Notes under the pieces: model-generated
Databases searched by the model: none
What the model saw: only the letters and a program-made list of their open reading frames with translations
Told to the model about the DNA's origin: nothing
Made by a program: the position numbers and the translations under genes
DNA from: Sordaria brevicollis
Lineage: Eukaryota > Ascomycota > Sordariomycetes > Sordariales > Sordariaceae
Direction: 5' to 3'
Length of the DNA stretch: 64,000 bases
Assembly: GCA_033439795.1 (NCBI GenBank)
Contig: JAUTDP010000012.1
Span: 1,488,001-1,552,000, forward strand
Shown here: in pieces, positions 45,900 to 58,399 of the stretch
How the letters are laid out: each line of letters opens with the position of its first letter
Position numbering within the stretch: position 1 is the first letter of the stretch

Positions 45900-48800
45900 G
45901 GTATTTAAAGTATACTTCGTAATATATTTTTAAAAATTTAAATAAATTTTTAAAATTCTTAATATTATAAAATTTCGGGTCCGGGTCGTATCCCTTCCAA
46001 TTTATTCGGTATTAAAACTTACTAAAATATACCCGAAAAATTAAAATTTCTTTTACTTCTTATTCGATATCGTTTCTTATATATTCCTTTACCGATTTTT
46101 CTAATTTCTAACCGGATAATAAATTATTAGGATATTTCCGAAACTTATCGGTATAAAAAATATCTATTCTTCTTTAACCCTTTAATACTTCTAATTTAAA
46201 CGAATAGTTATACTTTTTTTTAATTTAAAAATATTAATTTATTAAAAGAAAATCGAATTTATAATTTAATTAATTTATAAATTCGTTCCATTTAATAATA
46301 AATATTCTATTACCGGGTCCGAAATCCAGGACGCGTCGATATTTATTTAATTATTTAATTATCCGCTCCTAAACTTTAATAATAAATTCTTTTACCTTAT
46401 TTATATATTTTCGGATCCGATTTATTAAGCTTTATATATTTTTTCGGCTAAATTTCTCTTTAATTATTAATTGTATACTATTAAAGTTAATTCGAACTTC
46501 CTAATCCAAAATTCCGGGCATTGAAAATCCTTTTAATATTTCGTATAATTATATTCTACTTAAATTATTATATAGTATTTTTATTTATACCGTATTTATT
46601 ATTAGGATCGCTTTTAATTAATTATTTTAAAAGTAATTAATAAAAGGACGAAAACGCTAATCGAAGTATTCGTTTATAATTTCGGCCTACCCTATAATTT
46701 AATTATATTCCGAAGAGGCTAATTTCTATTTAATATTTAAAATTTTAATTAATTTATTTATAAAGTCCGATATAAATTAGGGGCCTCTATCCGAAATAAT
46801 TTTATTTAATAATTTATAAATATAATAAAGGCCTTTATAATATATATAAATTACGTTTCGGGCTATTATTATTATAAAATAAAGGATAATTTATAATATT
46901 TTATTTAATTAGTCTATTATTATAAATATATTATTAAATCTTCGTTTATCCTTAAATATAATTTTAAAATTTACGACCAAATTTTATTAAATATATTAAA
47001 CTATTAAAATAGGCTCTAATTTACCGGGGGTTTTATTTCGGGGAATTTTCAAAGTATAATATATTACGTAATTAGCGACGAAATAATCGACGTTTTTAAT
47101 TATTCCTAATTACTAATATTATATAAATACTAAGCGTTTTATTTTATTTCGGCCTAAATAAACGGTAATAATCTTTATATATAATTCGTAAATAATTTAG
47201 GTTCTTAAAGTGCCGGGTAGTACGATAAATTTATTGAAACGGGTAAAAATTTTATCGGTAATAAATCGATACCTATTCTCCCCCCTTCTAATTATATTTC
47301 GATAAATTTCTAAATCCGGGTATATTTTATTTTCGAAAATAAAGCGATTTATAAATAAATAGCTTTCTAATTATTCCTTTCGAATTCCCTTTATAATTTT
47401 AGGGTTAATTTTTATAATAGCTGCGCCTAGGGATATAATCGACGTATAAACCGTATTAATATTATTAATTATATTATTAAATTATATTATTTAACTATTA
47501 TCGAAATTTTTAAAGATTTAGAAGGTCCTTTATACCTCCTACTTCGCTTTTTAATTCTTTAAATCCTCTACCTTCCTTAATAATATATTTACTACACCGT
47601 TTTCCTTTTTTAATCGGTAAAAAATAATAAAATAATATTAGGATAAGAATTCAATTTACCCAACTTATTATAAATTTAAAAATCTTTTAATATTAAACTA
47701 TTTAAAGGCTTTATTATCCGTTAAAATTAAAAAGGGCTTATATAAATTAATAAATTCATTTTTCTAATATTATAAGGCTTTAATAATAATTATTAACTCT
47801 TTATTATAAATAAAATAATTATATTTTACGCCATATATCGTTTCTAAATAAAAAGTAATTAATTGCTATTTATTATCGATTAATTATAATAATATACCGG
47901 CTGCTATTCTATTAGACGCGTTTATCTCTATACGTATTAAATATTTATATTGGAAATAGGCTAAAATAAACGCTAATAGTAAACGACTTTTAAATTCTTT
48001 AAACGCGGCCTAATAATCTTTATTTTAATTAAAAACTTCTCCCTTCTTAATTATAATTATTAAAAGCTTCGCTATCCGACTATAATCTTTAATAAAGCGC
48101 TTATAAAAATTATAGAAATTTAAAAAGGATTATATCCCTTATATATTTATTAGGACTTATTAATCCTTTACGATTATAATCTTTTATAAATTTACCGATA
48201 CGCTATTAATTCTAATAATAAAACCTAAAAAATTAATTTTCTTAACGTAGAACTTATATTTATTTAAATCCGCCTATAAACCGGCCGCCTCTAATTTCGC
48301 TAATACTTTTTTAATATAAATTTTATATTCTTTTAAATTATTTAAAAAAATAAGAATATTATCGATATATATATTATAAAAATCGTCGAAATATCTTATC
48401 AGGGTTTTATTAATATATTACTAAAAAGTAAACGGGCTATTAATTAATTTAAAGGGTAAGATTTTATATTTATAAGCGTTGTATTTTATTCGGAATATTA
48501 TTAATTCTTCGTCGTTTAAATATATACGTATTTAATAGAATATTTACTAGATATTTATTTTTAAGAAAATCTTTATTTAATTAATTCGGGTAATAATTTT
48601 ATCGATAAAGGGTAATAAGTATTTATTTTTCCGAATAATAGCGTTAAATTTCCGGTAATTTATATAAAATTTTAATTTATTATTAATTTTAAGTACGAAA
48701 AGGATAGGCGCCGCTTATAGGGCCGAATTACTTTTAATAAACCTTTTAATTAATATTTCGTTAATATATTTCTAATAAGCTTTTAATTCGTTTATTAATA

Positions 48801-49800
48801 TTTTATATAACGGATTATAATTAAAATCTTCGGATTTTATTCCGTTTATTAAATTAATTTTATAATTATTAATATAATAATCCAGTAAAGTATTAGATTC
48901 CTTTTTATTAAATATATTTAAATATTTATAAACGTATTTAAAAATTTCTTTTTTAATTCATTTACGTAATTCTACCTTATCTTTAGCGAAAGCCTATTTT
49001 TTTCAGTCGTCGATAAATCGGTCGAATTCGTAGAAATTAATAATTCTTATATATTTTTATTTAATAAATATAAGGAAAGCGTTAATACCGACGATGGTAA
49101 AATTATTATAATATTTATACTATTTTACGCCGTTGCGTTTTAATCGGTATCGGTTATACGTATTTTCTCTTTAATAGGGATCGTTTTTTTATTTAATTTT
49201 GAATATTTTAATATATTTATATCGTATAAATATCGTATCGTCGTTTTCCCGTCGTAGGGCGTATTAATTTATTAATTTACGTTCTATTTTTATTAGATTT
49301 TCGTCCTTTCCTAATCGAATAAGTCTTTCCTTAAGCTCTTTAAAGAATTCGGTCGGTCGGCCGTATTTTATTAAAGGCGATAGTAAAGGAGTTATATCGG
49401 CGAGGGTTTCGAATTCGGAAATCCGTTTATTAAATATTGAGAAAATAGTAATTATTTTATTGAAAATTAATTTAATATTAACGACGTTTATTAAGACTTT
49501 ATATTTCTTTAATTAATATTTATTTAAAATAACGTTAAAGCCCGAATTAATAATAATTATTATTTTTTTATCGAATTTCTAACCTTATATTTTAATTAAT
49601 CCTTTTAAATATTAATTAATCGTTTCATTATATTATCCGGTATAACCTTCTATAGCGTACGGTTAAAATTTATATAATCTTTCTACTCTTTATTTTATTA
49701 TATTATTTATAAAGTTTTTATTTATAAAAATATTACTGTTTATTCCCGAATTAATAAGCGTATCGTTCGTAAATAAAATTTTTTTATTATTATTTATTAT
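45900..49800 (-). pseudogene. Element A pol relic (protease, RT, RNase H, integrase)
   Basis: Read on the minus strand. Protease: TLINSGINSNIF near 49760, from an original LxDSGAxSN. RT: NEILIKRFIKSNSAL-AAPI near 48720, FRIKYNAYKYKILPFKLINS near 48450, and the active site IYIDNILIF near 48355-48380 (second Asp lost), followed by AAGL-ADLNKYKF and NFLGFII. RNase H: RIEINASNRIAAGIL near 47920, first catalytic Asp now Asn. Integrase: SDRGP-FISDF near 46770-46793, the second catalytic Asp block, which is retained. Stops replace Gln and Trp codons throughout. Frame limits are approximate. Confidence 0.82.
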
Positions 49801-49849
49801 AATATAAAACGTAATTAAAATTAACCTATTTAAATAATTTCTTAAAAAT

Positions 49850-52430
49850 CCTTTATTTACCTTTATATTTTCCGGTAATACTTCTTTTAAATTCTTTTTA
49901 AAATAAATACTTATTAATTTAATCCTTAGGAAGGAATTTAATATTCTTAAGGTAATTAATTTTCCGCTTTATTATCGGCCGGCTTATTATCCTCTTTATT
50001 TTTATAATTATAGTAATCGACGAATTTATTAATATAGTTAGGGTTACTGTTATAATAGTTAGAGTAATTATAAAAACGGTATTTAATCTTTTTATATATA
50101 AAATATTTATTTTCTTCGAATAATTTGCGAACCTTTTTACGAATTATATTAGGGGCGTAATGGGAATTACTTTAATTATTATTATTAGTATTAATATTAT
50201 TATTAATAATATTATTAAAATTTTTATTAAAATTATTAAAGCCCTTAACTTTATTAAATAAATTCGAAGAAGAGGAAATATTTTTATTTTTATTTTTATT
50301 ATCCTTTTTAATTTTATTATTATAAAAAATACATTAATTAATTTCGATTACCTTTTTAATTATTAAAACGTATTAATTAAAAATTATATCTTCCTATTTA
50401 TATTCTTAAAAAAGTACGTTCTAAATATTATTAGGGAATTTCTAATTAAATTCTTATTTTTATAAATTAGGCGGGCGATTATATTCTCTAGCTAAGCGAA
50501 CGAATTTATTATAGAATTTTTAAAAATTATTACTTATTTCGAATTTTAAATCGTTAAATTTATAAATAATTTTCTCCTTACGATTGTAATTATAATATTC
50601 GGTACGTAAATAGGCTAATAATTTATTAAAGGTTTTAATATTATAGGGGCCGTTAACGAAATAAGGTTCGAAGTTTTAAGTAATTTTATTAATAATATAA
50701 TTCTCGATATATATTTTTTTAATTTCGTTATTAAAAAAGTAGTTGGCGTTTAATTTAAATTTATTAAAAATATAATAATATTAAATATTAAAGGTAATAA
50801 TATCCTTATTTTTTTCGTTATAAAAATAGGGCGGGTCCTTTTTTTTAATTAATAAACGTTTATAATTAATTATAGAAAAATCGGTAATAAAGGTCTCTTT
50901 ATAATAATTTCCTTCGTTATTATCCTTATTATAATCGGTATAGTCGGTATAGTCGTAACGTTCGAAATTCTCGGGAATTAAGAAGGTAACCTTTTTTTTA
51001 CGGAGATTAATATTTTCCTTATGGAAATCGATATTCTCTTTAATTAAAGTAACGATTATAATATATAAATCGGTTATATCGCCGTTTTAAGTAATTATTA
51101 TTCTTGTTAATTCCTTAATTTAGATTTTTATAATTATTAAATTATTTTTAATTTTAGCGAACTCCTTTTCTTTTTTAATTAAATCGCAACGGGTCTCGTT
51201 CTATTTAATAAAAAAATAAGGATAAGAAGGGCAACTTTTAATCGAAAAATTATTTTTTTATTCGTAAGGGGTACCCTATTTATTAATATAGCCGTCGTTA
51301 AATAGGGTATCGTTTTAAACCTCTTTATTATTAAACGGGTCGTCGTTTTATTTATCGTTAAACGGGGTATTATTTTAAACTCCTTTATTAGAATAATCGG
51401 TAATTTAGCGTAGTATAATAAATTAGGCTTAGAATTTACGGTTTTTTTCGTATAATATAGCGTTTTTATAATATAAAGTTTCGTAATCGTTTAATTCGAG
51501 GTTAGAATCCTTACTCCCGCGGGCCTTTAATAATTAGCGCGTTAAAAATATATTCTTACCTTATTCCTTACGCAAATCCTTATAGAAACGTTTATTATCT
51601 ATTTCGGCGCCCTTCTAATATTTTAATAAATTAATAATATATTTATATATTTATTCTAAATTAATATTCAAATTAATAATAAAAATTTAATATTTTTATT
51701 ATTAGGAAAGAATAACTTTAATTAAGATAATTCGTAATTTAATTTCTTCGAAAATAATACGTACGCCTTCGAAATCCTCGATAATAGATTTAAAAGTATC
51801 GAAATTTATTAATAGGATATTACTATTATTCTATTCTTAATAATCCTAACTTATAGCCGTTAAAACTTTAAAGGCAAAGGCTAAATAACCTTTATTATAT
51901 TAGGCCTAATATTTTATAATCGCGTTAATTTTCGTATATAAAAAGCCGAATAAATCCTCCGTACTAAATATATAACGAACGTTAACAAATTTATTAATAA
52001 CTTCCTAATTAAAAAATATAATAATTTTATTTATATCTTCCGGAATATTGTAATCCTTTAAATTAAATTTATTAATATTACATAATTAAGTATCCTATTT
52101 CTCTTTAAAGGTACCGATTATAATATCGTTAAATAAATAACGTTTAAAAGTATTATTTTACTAAATAATTATATTAAAAATAATAAGTACGTTTATAATA
52201 TTAAATTTAATTTATTCGATTGCAAATTTATCGGATATATTCTTCTTTTAAACTTCGTTTATTTAAACGCTTTCGGTAGTAAATAACTTAGTAATTTTAA
52301 CCGCAGTAGCCTTTTCGTCGGGGGTATACGCTATTATAATTAATTGCGAGGGTATATATTATAATTACTTCAATCGGTAAATAAATTTAAGATATTTGGA
52401 TATTTCCTTAATATATTAAAAATAATTTTG
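49850..52430 (-). pseudogene. Element A gag region relic
   Basis: This lies between the right LTR and the protease on the minus strand, the place for gag. The reading frame is heavily decayed, Asn/Lys/Tyr-rich and without a zinc knuckle I can defend, although an aromatic-rich stretch near 50050 could be one with Cys converted to Tyr. Assignment rests on position. Confidence 0.5.
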
Positions 52431-52434
52431 TAAT

Positions 52435-52699
52435 TATTACGGGCAACGTAGTTACGAGAGATAAGTTTAATATATTAAATTTAGGTTTATTATAGAATTA
52501 CAAAATGAAGAAGAAAAGAAAAAAACGAGTAATGGGTGCGCCCCGCGCCAGGGTTTATACCTGGGCGCGGGCGACCTACGAAGGTGGCACGCAGTCACGT
52601 GCGCTAGTGCGGTCAACCTCTATTAGGGTAACCGCCCAAGCGATAACCGGTCCGCCAGACAGGGCCCTAACAAGGACCCTATCCGCCAGCGCCGTAACA
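52435..52699 (-). repeat. LTR of element A, right copy (5' LTR of the minus-strand element)
   Basis: 265 bp. Here the inner end is mutated (TATTACGGGCAACGTAGTTA against TGTCACGGGCGACGTAGTCA) and the outer 190 or so bases are intact, ending in CGCCAGCGCCGTAACA. On the minus strand it begins TGTTACGGCGCTGG and includes a TATA-like GGTATAAACC that could be the element's promoter. Confidence 0.92.
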
Positions 52700-52704
52700 A
52701 GTAT
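52700..52704. repeat. Target-site duplication, right copy (AGTAT)
   Basis: Matches 45417-45421 exactly and restores the RT frame of element B when the two flanks are compared. Confidence 0.9.
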
Positions 52705-53035
52705 TATCGATAGTAAAAGATTATATTATACGGATAATTATATCGAAGTATTTAAGAAATTTAATTTTTTTAATACGTTTAATACCTTAAAGATTTATTT
52801 AAATATAATAAGGTAATTACAAAAAGGAATATTATAATTTATAATTAAAAAAGAGTTTTTTAATTACTATAAAATAAAATTATTATAGCGAATTTAAAAA
52901 GTTGGGGATTTAAAATTAGGATAAATAAAATAAACTCGTAAAATTTATACCTTAAAAATTAAATTTATCCTAATTAAAGAAGAATTAGAAACGTTTAAAA
53001 TAATATAGGATAATTTATATAATTAGGCATATTTA
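52705..53035 (+). pseudogene. Element B RT/RNase H relic, right part
   Basis: Continues the RT C terminus of element B: IIDSKRLYYTDNYIEVFKKF then FNTFNTLKIYLNIIR, matching the pattern in Ty3/gypsy polyproteins where the RT thumb leads into the connection region (TTxERxxAFRxLxFPxTLKxLExYLG). It loses similarity near 53035, where base composition and RIP level change abruptly. Confidence 0.75.
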
Positions 53036-56000
53036 TATTGAAATGGGGAAGAAAAACAACCCCAAACAACCACTACCACTACAACAATTGGGAAAGGAGC
53101 CATATTAAAAACTTCTAATAAAACTAAAAGAGTAGAGAGGGGAATAGATTTGTAGGGGAGAAAGAAGCAATCTGACAATAGGAACATCTTTTTCGACTTA
53201 ACTGTATCTTTTCTTTTACCCATCACAAAAGTAGGGTTAGGAAGTCTTAAAGACTTAATTAAGGAGCTGATTTTTACCAAATTGAAGAAGATTTTTATTT
53301 CAAAGATTGAATGAAGTCTAATTATTATTCTAGCAAAAGTTGCCTGACCTTCTTTTTTTATTTCTAATTACCCTTCTCTCCTTTTATTCTTTTAGAGCTT
53401 TCTTTCTTTCTATATAAAAGTCCGAAATTTATTCTATAATTTTCTTTTTTAATTTATTCAATATACTATTATTATATTTCCTTCAAATTAGTTTATTATA
53501 ATGTATCTTTATCCTATACCTCTTTTCTCAAATTATAACTAGGGAAAATCCTTAGAAGAATTCCTCTAGAATAAAAAATTATAAAAAATTTTCGAAAAAA
53601 TACGGAAAAAATTTGCTATCTAATTGTATACCCTTATACCTATTTATCCGCCCTATTTCAAACTTCCCTTTGAATTTGCTTACTAATCCTACAAAACTAG
53701 ACTTACTAATAATTATTTCAATTCTTCCTAGCCGACCTCTTCCTTTTCTACCTTTCTAATTTCTCAAACTCTTTCTCTTTTCTTTTTCTCTCTCTCTAAG
53801 CTAGTTTGCGCTTTATCTTCTACTTATTTTCTTTTTAACTAATTTTCTTCTTATTTTAGGCTATTAGTATAGTAATATATCCTATATCTTGAATACAATT
53901 TGTGAATATAATGTATTGGGATAATATCGGAGTATATTTAATATCGAAAACTATATTACTAGGTTTTCGAAATTTATTAGTAAGCGGGAGTTAATTATCT
54001 ACGCTAAGTTTATTAGGCAAAATAAAGTTATTAATTATAACGATTTCTTTTCCCTTATAATTATTGATACTAATTACCAATGCTTATCGTTCCTCTATAC
54101 GCTTCCTCTTCGCTTTAGGAATTGGCGGTAATAGTTGCTTCTTTTTGGTAAGAGACGTTGGAGTGCTATTGCAATCTCCTTTTAATTATATACTAATGGT
54201 TATTAAAGAAATGCTGTTGGTAAGACTACTATCGGGTAGGGTAATTTTAGTTCTAGGGAGGGATTAGATAATAGGTTTTTATCTAAGAGGACGGGGAAAA
54301 TGGGGGAGATTAGTAAATTCTTATATTAATTAGTATTTAACTATTTTAATAGGGCAATATTCGTTTGGATAATTTCTCTAGTATACTAAATTCGCAAAGA
54401 ATTTGGGCCGGGGATTAAAATCTTTTTCTCTACTTTTCCTCTTTACGACCGTATAGATTAATTATCTCTGATTTTTCGAAAGCAAATTCTTTTTCATCTG
54501 CTGCGTTAAAAGGGCGTTGTATATTATTCTTATTTATTGCCGAACTATAGTATTTTTAAACTATCTTATATTAGGGATCCAATTATATTCTTACTAATAC
54601 TTACTTTATTCCTAAAGTTTAATTATTATAAACCTTTAAAGTAATTTATTAATAGGCTTACTTCGACGCTTTATTTCAATAAAGAAAATTTGGGTTATTT
54701 CTAAAACCTAAAGGCTATAAATCCAAGTTCTCTATTATATTAGGAATACTATATTAAACTACTTTTAATTATTGGAAATATTGGGGATTCGATCTCCTAT
54801 CGGTATTAAAAAGATATAGTTCTTAATTGCGAATACTTTGTAAACTTTTATAACTTTCTATTCGCGTTACTAATTATAGAAATTATCGTAGAGAAACTAA
54901 GACGTTTCTCTTTAATTAAAGATTATAAGAACGAAATAATTATTAATTATAATAGGGAAGTACTAATATTAAATTAGTTTTAAACTATTTCGAATATTAA
55001 TATCTTCAATATAAAGTTCACTACGTCCAATAATAGTAATTGGGTTTATTAAAGTATAAATCTAATTACTATACTCTCGTAATATCTAATATAAACCAAT
55101 ACAAATTATTTCTCCTTCCTACCAATTCTTAATATTCGCTAAGTACTATATATTAATCAATCTCAATGTTATTATATCCCAGGACATGGTCGGGGTTAGC
55201 TACTTATTAGACTATCTTAGGATAGGAGGAATAACTATATAGCGGAGTATAATTCTGGCTGTCTACTTATCGTTATCGGGCTTTCTAATAATTAAGTAGG
55301 TCGGATTTTCATCGGGGATAATATTTTGTTGCCGGTTAACTTTAGGGTATTTCTAATTTTGAGGCTTATTGCGATAGATTAAATCATTTCCAGTGCGAGG
55401 GGGATAAATTTCTCTAATGACTATATTACCGAATTGGGGCTAAATTTTATTCTCTTAATTCTAACGCCGAATAGTTTTAAAGACCGCGAGAGGGTAATTA
55501 TTCGGTATTCCTATAATAGAGATCGGGGGTAAATTATTATAACCAAAGTTAAAGGAGCTTATATTGATTAATATTTTAATTAATAATGAAATTCTAAGGG
55601 ATAGAAGGCTTAATATAAAAGGGCTTTTAATAGGTAATAGTAGTATAGATTTATAGAAGGGCTTATTAATATATAAGAGGAAGAAAAAGAAGGAAAGGAA
55701 AGGTTATAAATAAAGGGTTTTTATACCCGTTTCGTAGATTATCTACGAGGTCGAAAAATCGTGAATTTTTCCCTTTTTCTTAATTTCTTCTCGTAAGTTA
55801 CCTATAATATTCCAAATTTACTCTTTCTAATTTCTATTTATCCTACCTACATTTAAAGTTTTAGGCGGTAAAATAGGTAAACTTCATCCAACTTCCCTTA
55901 GTATAATCTCTTAGCCTTTCGGTATAGTCGAAAGTTTTAATCCGTAATCGAACTTTAGGATTAAAGTATTTTTCCCGTTATTTTTAGTAAGAAAATACTT

Positions 56001-56333
56001 TGAAACGGCGTTTATAACCCTTTTTATAACCAATTAAAACTTTAAAGCTTTGCGAAATTGCTTTAAATAAACGGATATTATTTTTCTTATCCGGTTTAAG
56101 GGTTTTTCGTAATTGTGGGGTATACGGTATAAATAATTTCAAAAGAATGGTTTCCATTAGCTTTTTCCTTCGAGGATTATCCACCAGAAAAGTATAAGAA
56201 AGGCACATTTCTACTCACAATTATTCTTCGTTTTTCCTCTTGGTAACCTTCTCCTTTTAAATACAATAAAGTATTAATAGCAATAACAAAAGCAAAACTA
56301 CTAAGCAAAAATTCTTCGCAATAAATTAATATA
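53036..56333. other. AT-rich, weakly RIPped segment of unknown origin
   Basis: The first 300 bp retain many CpA and TpG (for example AACCACTACCACTACAACAA), unlike either neighbour; RIP-like bias rises again rightwards. Short open frames (53023-53280 minus, 54064-54267 plus, 55984-56208 minus) have no recognisable domain. Both strands between 54300 and 55750 can be read as long frames with stops about every 20-30 codons, so this may be a decayed protein gene or transposon, but I could not identify it. Confidence 0.4.
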
Positions 56334-57778
56334 ATGTTTTCTTCCAATTCTAACGCCAGTTTCCTTCCCTTTGCAAATAACCCTCTACTTCGCTTCCTCT
56401 AAAAGGAAATCCCTACTGAGGAACCTACTATACTTAGCTGGTTTAATTTGAATATTAACGCCTTTATTTTATTTACTAAAAAATGCATCGCTATTATTAA
56501 TCGCGACTTTCCTCGGCCGTACTTTGGCCTTAGTACCTTAGAAATAGTACGTTAAACTAATTCTCGTCCTAATAGTAAAAAGCAAATCCTTTCTAAAGTC
56601 TATATTAACCTTCTGTGTCGACCTTCACTTCCTCCTAATGCCCTTTAAAGTACTATTTGGGATAGTTGCTTTCGGCTATTTAATATTGTTATAAGTATTT
56701 ATCCGATCGATAAACCCGTTATTACTAATTAGTTATATATGAAGTGGCGTATTAATAATAACGAATTACTAGTAACTATAGTTACGTTTTTTAATTTGCC
56801 TACTATATATCGATTGGCTCTAAAGCGGATGCTTAATTCGCTTCGTAACCTATTTAATTGCTATATTTTTATTAAAAAAAAAGGAGTTTAGCCGTAGGGT
56901 TATTACCTTACCCATATAAAGGTAAAGAAAGAGCGGATCCTTAGGTTAATAATTTAGTTATTTGGCAACGAATAAGTATTCTTTTATTCTCTATTAATAT
57001 CCCTCTATTAACCATTATCTTTTCTTCTAGGAACGGGATTATTTATTCGTATTGCGTTGACCGATTCCGAAAAACGTATATATCGGTATATATTACTAAT
57101 TAATAATGGGAGTACATTCTTATTTAGGCTCCTTTCGTCGGTTATAAGTCTTTAGGTAAGGATATTAAGGGGGGGATTTGTGGCAATTGTGCTTGGTATA
57201 ATAAGACGGCTTTAAATTATTCGGTATTTGTTGAGTTTTTAGGCAATCTTAAACTTGCTAAGAAGTACCCGATCGAAAGTCTTAATCCCGAATTTATTAA
57301 AATTTTGAAGTCCGATTGGGTTAAATATTTTATTTAGAGCCGTAATATTAATCGCGCCCGTTCGATATTGATCGATAATATTCCTCCTTATTATTAGATT
57401 ACTAGCAAAGAACCCGTCCCTACTAATTATAAATAGTAGCTAGAATATATGCGCTAGGAATCCGAGACTTTAGGGTTGAAAGGAAAAGGTATTATAATCC
57501 GCGGTAATTGCGATGCATCTAAACGGTTATTAGTAGTAATGGAGATTAACGATGAGGATGAGGAAATAATCGATATTAATAATGACGATTTAAATTCCTT
57601 TAGCGAGGAATCTATTACCGGCGAAGATGATGATAGCGAAAACGAGGGTAATAATGAAGAAGATGATAAAAATAACGAAGATGATGAAGATAACGAAGAT
57701 AACGAAGATAACGAAAATGACGAAAATAACGAAAATAATGAGGAGGAGGATGAAGATAATGAGGAAGATTCTAATTAG
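56334..57778 (+). pseudogene. Decayed protein gene with DUF3716-like Cys motif and acidic Asn/Asp/Glu tail
   Basis: An ATG at 56334 opens a frame (MFSSNSNASFLPFANNPLLR) that runs with sparse TAA/TAG stops, often where Gln or Trp is expected. Near 57130 the coding signal moves to the frame of 57476-57778, so there is an intron or indel. The later part reads APFVGYKSLGKDIKG, then GGICGNCAWYNKTALN, resembling the Cys-x2-Cys-Ala-Trp signature of DUF3716 proteins common in ascomycetes, then KLAKKYPIESLNPEF. The last 70 codons are an uninterrupted acidic tail of Asp, Glu and Asn. RIP is moderate: CpA and TpG are reduced but not absent. Family assignment rests on the Cys motif only. Confidence 0.45.
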
Positions 57779-58399
57779 GAGCGTAAAGTTTCAATTAACT
57801 TCGAGGGTTTTTCTAATAATGAATAGGGGTTTTATTAAGGATTATTATTAATACCTATATTATAGAAAAATAAATCTATATTTTGCGGTTTTTTAAAATT
57901 TCCCGTATTCTTATTTATATAAGTGCTAATTTCCGAAAAAAAAATTGCGAAAAATTTGATTAGGTAAAGGGGGTTAATAGGGTTTTTGGGAGTATAATTG
58001 GAGGGAATAAGGAAAATAGATGTGAAGTATAAAGCTCTATATATTATATATACTTCCCTTCGAAATTAATAAAAGTTCCTACGAATTAATTTCGTACAAA
58101 AATAAAATAATAACGAATAATAGTAAAAAGTAACGAAGCAAATACTAAGGAATATATTCATCCTAATTTCGGAGGTTAGTTTGAACTTGAGTTTAGGCGC
58201 GATATTAATTTCGTTTTTAATTCGGGTTTTAGTTCAAACTCTAATTCGACTTTGTTTTTATTAAAGTAATACTAAGGGCCTTCGGGCTTAATAGATTCCA
58301 ATTCGATAATAAATTCCTAATTTTATTCGCGTTCTCTTTTAGTATTTTAGTGGGTCTAGATTTGCTTTGCTTTTGGTTTTCGCGCTTATTCCCGTATAA

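Larger units (their letters stand above)
45422..52699 (-). mobile_element. Ty3/gypsy LTR retrotransposon A, complete but RIP-mutated
   Basis: A 7278-bp element with paired LTRs and a perfect 5-bp duplication. Orientation is minus: all coding motifs read on that strand, and a purine-rich tract (GAAGGGGGGGGG on the minus strand, about 45690-45702) lies next to the left LTR as expected for the polypurine tract. Order along the minus strand is gag region, protease, RT, RNase H, integrase. Catalytic residues of protease and RT are changed from Asp to Asn and the frames carry many stops, so it cannot move by itself. It sits inside the RT of element B. Confidence 0.93.
39612..53035 (+). mobile_element. 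Ty3/gypsy relic B (plus strand), RIP-mutated, interrupted by element A
   Basis: The left part (39612-45421) holds a candidate LTR, an Asn-rich gag-like region, a protease-like segment and most of the reverse transcriptase. The right part (52705-about 53035) continues the same RT frame after element A. The element then ends abruptly: no RNase H, integrase or second LTR follows in the window. Stops are mostly TAA/TAG at positions expected to be Gln or Trp. Confidence 0.75.

Noticed and set aside
53036..53800. Mitochondrial DNA insertion
   Set aside because: AT-rich and not RIPped, but no recognisable mitochondrial gene or GC cluster.
54300..55750. DUF3435-type tyrosine recombinase (large fungal mobile element captain)
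   Set aside because: No conserved block or R-H-R-Y arrangement could be recognised in any frame.
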